This document shows positions 60,059-64,000 of a stretch of DNA of 64,000 bases, piece by piece (position 1 is the stretch's first letter; every line of letters starts with the position of its first letter). A program made the position numbers and the translations under genes. The stretch covers positions 33,080,162 through 33,144,161 of the forward strand of contig OU612067.1 in the NCBI GenBank assembly GCA_914767715.1, in the 5' to 3' direction. The notes below the pieces were generated by a model that worked only from the letters and a program-made list of their open reading frames with translations, searched no databases and was not told the DNA's origin. This stretch comes from Membranipora membranacea. Taxonomy: Eukaryota > Bryozoa > Gymnolaemata > Cheilostomatida > Membraniporidae.

Positions 60059-61498
60059 TTAATAAATTGATGCAGAAAGCGACAACTTATCGATAAGAGT
60101 TGTGACTGCTGCCACTTTGATTTTTGACTTACATTTTAAGCCTGCACAATATTCTAGCAGGGTCATACAGCTTTTTGGCTGGTAATGTATTGCCAGAATA
60201 TGGTGCAGGCTGAAGAATGCAGCAAGAGCTTCTGCCGGTGTCGACCTCTGAATAATCTCAGTTCTGCTGAGCGATATGGTGATGCTGTTCTCGTGTATTA
60301 CTAGCACCAGCTTCTTGGACACATCTTGCAGCTGCAAAACAATCACACAGAAAATGTTAATATGTAACAAAAACTCACGTCCATTTATAGTCTCGATACC
60401 CTGTGATACCGTGTGAGAAACCATGTTGTTGTTTGGTTTTTTTTGTCTCAGTATCAGTACGGGTCTACTACAAATAAGTGTTGTTGATACATAATAAGCC
60501 TTTGCCAAAGAGGCATAACAGAGACTGTGTCAGTGAAAGGTTATAACATGTACCTTTTCATCTAACCAGGTAATATAAGTATTCAAACACACTTGCCCCT
60601 TCTAAAAATCAGGGTTGAATGCGGTGAATGCTGTTCCATCAACAAAATCTCTCAATATTGATTCATGAGGCTGAACTGACATATAGCTTAGGATCTCTGA
60701 TAGCACGTTTTCGTTGGCTGTCAGTGTGCGTAACGTTTTACGGAGAGGAATAATATGCATATCTAAAGACTTTCTGTTTTCGGTGGCAATGTCTTCATCA
60801 AGCGGGGAGATTCGATGGGCAACTGGAGCTACATAGTATGGGCTTTTCTCAATATACTGAGTAACATGCCAATCACTGCTTACATTGGAGAATAAACTCT
60901 CAAAATATTGATCCCCTAATATTTGACTCTGTTCAGGTGACAATGTTACATTGCCGACTAGCTCTGTGAAAAATCCTTGGAACACTGATGCTATTTCAGA
61001 AAATATCCCTCTCGCTGTGGATTTTGGTAACATGTATTGTTCCTGCGCTTTGATAAATGTATTGGTGATTGCATCAGATGTTATTTGATGTAATTCTGAT
61101 AGATTTCTACATTGATTTTTATCAGGAACTTCAGAATTTTCAGTCACAACATTTTGAGTGGTTTCACATTCAAAATCAAACTCAAACTCAGGCTGCGTTA
61201 ACATATATTGCTCGCGGTGTTCTTGTTGAACAATTTCCCCCTCATGCAAGACCGAATCATTGGATGAAATGCCACTTTGCTGCCTGGTAGCATCCCTGTG
61301 TTTCCTGTAACCATGAACTCTGAAGCTAGCGCTGCTTGTAAAAGTTTGACGGCAACCGTCAATTCCACAAGTAATTATAAATGGCTCTCCAGAATGATTG
61401 GTTGCCAGATGTGTGCAAAGGCACCTAAAACTCAAGCAAGATATGCCACACAGACTACATGTAAACCTCAATGAGAATAATGATACTGATACGGTCAA
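60059..61498 (-). CDS. C2H2 zinc-finger protein, two or more exons, unknown function
   Basis: The main frame (61498-60602) begins near the N-terminus with two C2H2 zinc fingers: C-X2-C-X12-H-X4-H in residues 15-36 and C-X4-C-X12-H-X4-H in residues 44-67. An acidic linker and a helical region follow, and it ends at LRDFVDGTAFTAF. A downstream exon (60331-60059) starts after a perfect acceptor (GATTGTTTTGCAG) and encodes a helical segment with AEALAAFFSLHHILAIHYQP and a final SLSASIY. Zinc-finger proteins of this layout recur in animal genomes as multicopy, unnamed genes, perhaps transposon-borne. A TAG (60603-60605 region) precedes a possible donor (AAAAG|GTACAT near 60555), so the joint is uncertain. 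It lies beside GTACC arrays and a CACTG end. Confidence 0.65.
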
Positions 61499-62391
61499 AT
61501 TATAAGAATAACTTACCGATCTCTTTGCTGGATATTCACTGTAAATCTGTAATTGTGTGAGTTTCAGTGGTGTTCTCTGTGTGCTCTCTCTCTCTGAATG
61601 CTTATAGCCAAGTAATGCTTAGTAAGAATTATATCAGTTTTATATAACCCCTCTCATTCATTCATAGATTGGGATGGTCATTTGCATAAACAAGACTCCA
61701 CAATATATTTGTTTTGACAGCAAAGGATTATCTTGTTTTGGTTTTATTCAACCAACATGTTGACTGATTCATGGATGAACAAAAAGAAATTCACTGGAAG
61801 AATCTCACACTAACCTACAATATAATTGCTCTGACCCGGAATGTTTACTATATTTTGGTTGTACTCAACCAACATGTTGACTAATTCATGGCTGAACAAA
61901 TAGAAATTCACGGGAAGTAGCTCTCACTATCTGATAAATTTGTGAGATGCTATATAATATGAATAGAGCCATGAAGAGATCTGGTAAGCCTTTTCATAAA
62001 TACTATGATACAGGATGTGCAGTAAATGACGTTTCCATGCAGCTGTTGCCAACCAGTTTGATTATAATGAGGTTTAAATGTTAAAACAGGTACATCTTTT
62101 AATTCCTGTACAAAGATATCCTCTATACTGCTATTTTACACATTGCAGAATATACACTGAATAAGGTAGTGTTTTTAAATTCTAATTACCCAGCGACAAT
62201 ATTCAGTACCATTACACTTCGAAAAGTACTTAGACAACAGCACTAATATTTTTACATAACATAAGCACATACATATTATACATTATATTTAATTTAGACC
62301 AGTTAATACCAGCCATCCAGGCATTTGCTCCATAAGTTCTAAATTTATTGCCTACAAGCTACAAGGTCCTAACCCATTTTTGTCCCATTTA
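61499..62391. other. Upstream region of the zinc-finger gene, no other gene seen
   Basis: It should contain the promoter and any first exon of the minus-strand gene. A motif CAACCAACATGTTGACT occurs twice (61749-61765 and 61866-61882) with similar flanks, an old local duplication of about 117-bp period. Confidence 0.45.
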
Positions 62392-62683
62392 TGTACCATG
62401 AGACGTGTACCACAGTTGTACCTTTCCTGGACCTTCATGGCCATTTCTGTACCTTTTTCTAACTTGTACCCTTTATAACACTTTCACGGACCATATTCGT
62501 ACCTCTTCAGAGGGTTACTCGGCACAATTCTAGAAGATGGTGCATGATTGTACTATTTCTACTGACATGTACCCCAATTAATATGAATTGTACCCTCTAG
62601 GTACCATCTAACGCCACTTTAATGTACCCAGCAGAAGTCTGTACCTTTTTTGTACCATTATAGTACCTTTAGTTTTTACAGTG
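62392..62683 (-). repeat. GTACC subterminal array ending in a CACTG-type transposon terminus
   Basis: About thirteen GTACC words are spread over 290 bp and stop exactly at TTTTTACAGTG (62673-62683), which on the minus strand reads CACTGTAAAAACTAAAGGTA. Short subterminal repeats plus a CACTG/CACTA end are typical of CACTA/EnSpm-group transposons. It lies about 0.9 kb upstream of the zinc-finger gene. Confidence 0.6.
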
Positions 62684-63660
62684 TACAGGGCTCTTTGAGC
62701 CAATTTCATAGCTTACACAAGTTGTTCAACATGCTTAGGTAGTTCTACCTTCAAACCGAAAGCCTTTCAGCTCAATTTTGCAAGCTATACAGGTCTCGCT
62801 TGAAAGCTCAGCTACAAACATCCAAGTTCATACCAGGCCAATGTATGCAACAATGGGACAAAGCTTCCAAATGATCTAAACTCTGTTGGGAGGATCACTT
62901 AAACATGGCTGAAAAAAGTAGCAATACATGATATTTAACTTAGCTTTCTGGTGTTCGTTTGTAAATGTTCTTATCTCGCCTCAATCGTCTGTTTGGAGCC
63001 CCAATTGCCTAGCATTACGTTATATCATAAAATTATCATAGCCTCTATCACCATATACCAGTGCTGTCAAACTCTTGTGTTGTCCTGGTTGACTCACACC
63101 AAGTCCACGGGCAGTCAATTGCGCTGAAATAAAAACTGGAAAGCAGCAGCAAAGCATCCACTTTGGTGGTGACAATTAACTGGAAGCTTGCGAAAATGAT
63201 AAATATAGGCCTATTGTGTTCATGGATTATCAGCCACCGGGGAAGGCAGACAGAGTAGCCGATTGTGGTTGTAATGAAGAAGCCTCAAGATGCCAAACTA
63301 TGGTTTTATGCTGAAAAAATCATAACCGTACTTCAATGAAATCTACTCAGGGTGGTAAATTAAATGTTACTTATTTATCAACAGAGATAAAGACCATACT
63401 ATCATTATTCCCAAAAGATAAAAAAGAAACACCAACACACTTTTAAAACAAAATTTATCCCCAAAACCGCAGGGCGATTTTTTCTTGCCCAGGCATAGGC
63501 CTACCACATACCATGTTTACTTTGAGACTAGCATCCAAACCAACATGCAGATCCCAAATCACTAACAAGCAGCATTCTAACAGCTTTGTCTGTGCATATT
63601 TTTCCCCAGCCACAGACCCTGTAGATCCCTAAACTTGTGTTCATGATTTGCCTTCATGCA
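62684..63660. other. Intergenic, no gene seen
   Basis: No recognisable coding or repeat feature. Confidence 0.45.
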
Positions 63661-63671
63661 CTATAAGGCAG

Positions 63672-63920
63672 GCAGGGTGGCGTAGTGGTTAGGATTCGGG
63701 CTTCTCTATCTGAGAGTTGCAGGTTCGAATCCCGGTCACTACCCATTCTGCTAAAGGAGGTGAGCTCTCCGAACCATAGCCTAGCAATAGCCTAGCTAGC
63801 TTGCCCACTCCTACCTTGTACAGGGGTGCGCTACATAGATGTGATGAATCTTATGTAAGCATATTCTCATTGGCCTGAAAGGGCATTGAATAGCAAATAA
63901 AAGTTTATATTATTATTATT
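63672..63920 (+). repeat. tRNA-derived SINE
   Basis: The head GGGTGGCGTAGTGGTTAGGA has an A box (TGGCGTAGTGG), and GGTTCGAATCCC near 63721 is a B box, spaced as in a tRNA and followed by CACTACCC, which can pair with the 5' end. A non-tRNA body follows and the copy ends in a TATTATTATTAT tail (63909-63920). These are RNA polymerase III promoter elements of a SINE. A free tRNA gene is unlikely because of the body and simple-repeat tail. Confidence 0.75.
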
Positions 63921-64000
63921 ATAAATCTGGTCTCTAAGCCTCTCATCTTAAATGCATCATTGCCCGGCCGCCAAGCTATCAACATTTTCATGCTGGGCCC

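Noticed and set aside
63672-63745. Functional tRNA gene
   Set aside because: The tRNA-like head is followed by a long body and a TAT-repeat tail, and stem pairing is imperfect. A SINE explains it better.

Overview
The window is repeat-rich, fairly AT-rich nuclear DNA from an animal, most likely an invertebrate. Its coding fragments are split by introns with GT/AG borders. Nearly all recognisable coding sequence belongs to mobile elements of types found in metazoan genomes: P-superfamily, Mutator-like, pogo/Tigger-like and TTAA-type DNA transposons, BEL/Pao LTR retrotransposons and CR1-like LINEs. I cannot name the species. I see no bacterial operon, rRNA gene or CRISPR array.

Region 1 (148-24023) is the main discovery. 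Two inverted repeats of about 545 bp (156-705 and 23474-24015) begin with CATGGG and are flanked by an identical 8-bp direct repeat, GGCGGCTT. An 8-bp target duplication and a CATG terminus are the hallmarks of P elements. On the minus strand the element encodes a multi-exon P-type transposase (18812-22563). On the plus strand it carries a spliced PIF1-family helicase (3171-9951) with a long C-terminal extension, followed by a PHD finger (10334-10588). Younger insertions are nested inside it: LINE remnants (1020-3115), an 86-bp P mini-element with its own 8-bp duplication (6454-6539), a possible SINE (about 8093), and a 7.5-kb BEL/Pao retrotransposon with 651-bp LTRs (11203-18674, duplication AGGGC). 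The element is now 23.86 kb, or about 16.4 kb without the BEL insertion.

Region 2 (24024-32000) holds two TTAA-flanked MITE-like elements and a degenerate spliced locus. That locus encodes a Mutator-like DDE transposase (27836-30616) followed on the same strand by a YqaJ/lambda-exonuclease-type nuclease (30798-31788).

Region 3 (32000-45100) is a graveyard: an imperfect minisatellite, several LINE fragments, a 136-bp repeat present twice, a Tigger fragment, a possible Kolobok-like fragment, a second P-transposase remnant and two long palindromes.

Region 4 (45135-47910, minus) is a nearly full-length but broken CR1-like LINE with endonuclease and reverse transcriptase. Region 5 (52787-58305) is a second BEL/Pao element whose 5' LTR I cannot find. 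Region 6 (59500-62683) has a C2H2 zinc-finger gene on the minus strand beside GTACC-rich arrays, the right-hand one ending in a CACTG-type transposon terminus. A tRNA-derived SINE lies at 63672-63920.

Most genes carry a few stops or frameshifts. These are old or recently dead copies rather than clearly active ones, but reading frame, splice sites and catalytic residues are well enough kept to assign families.
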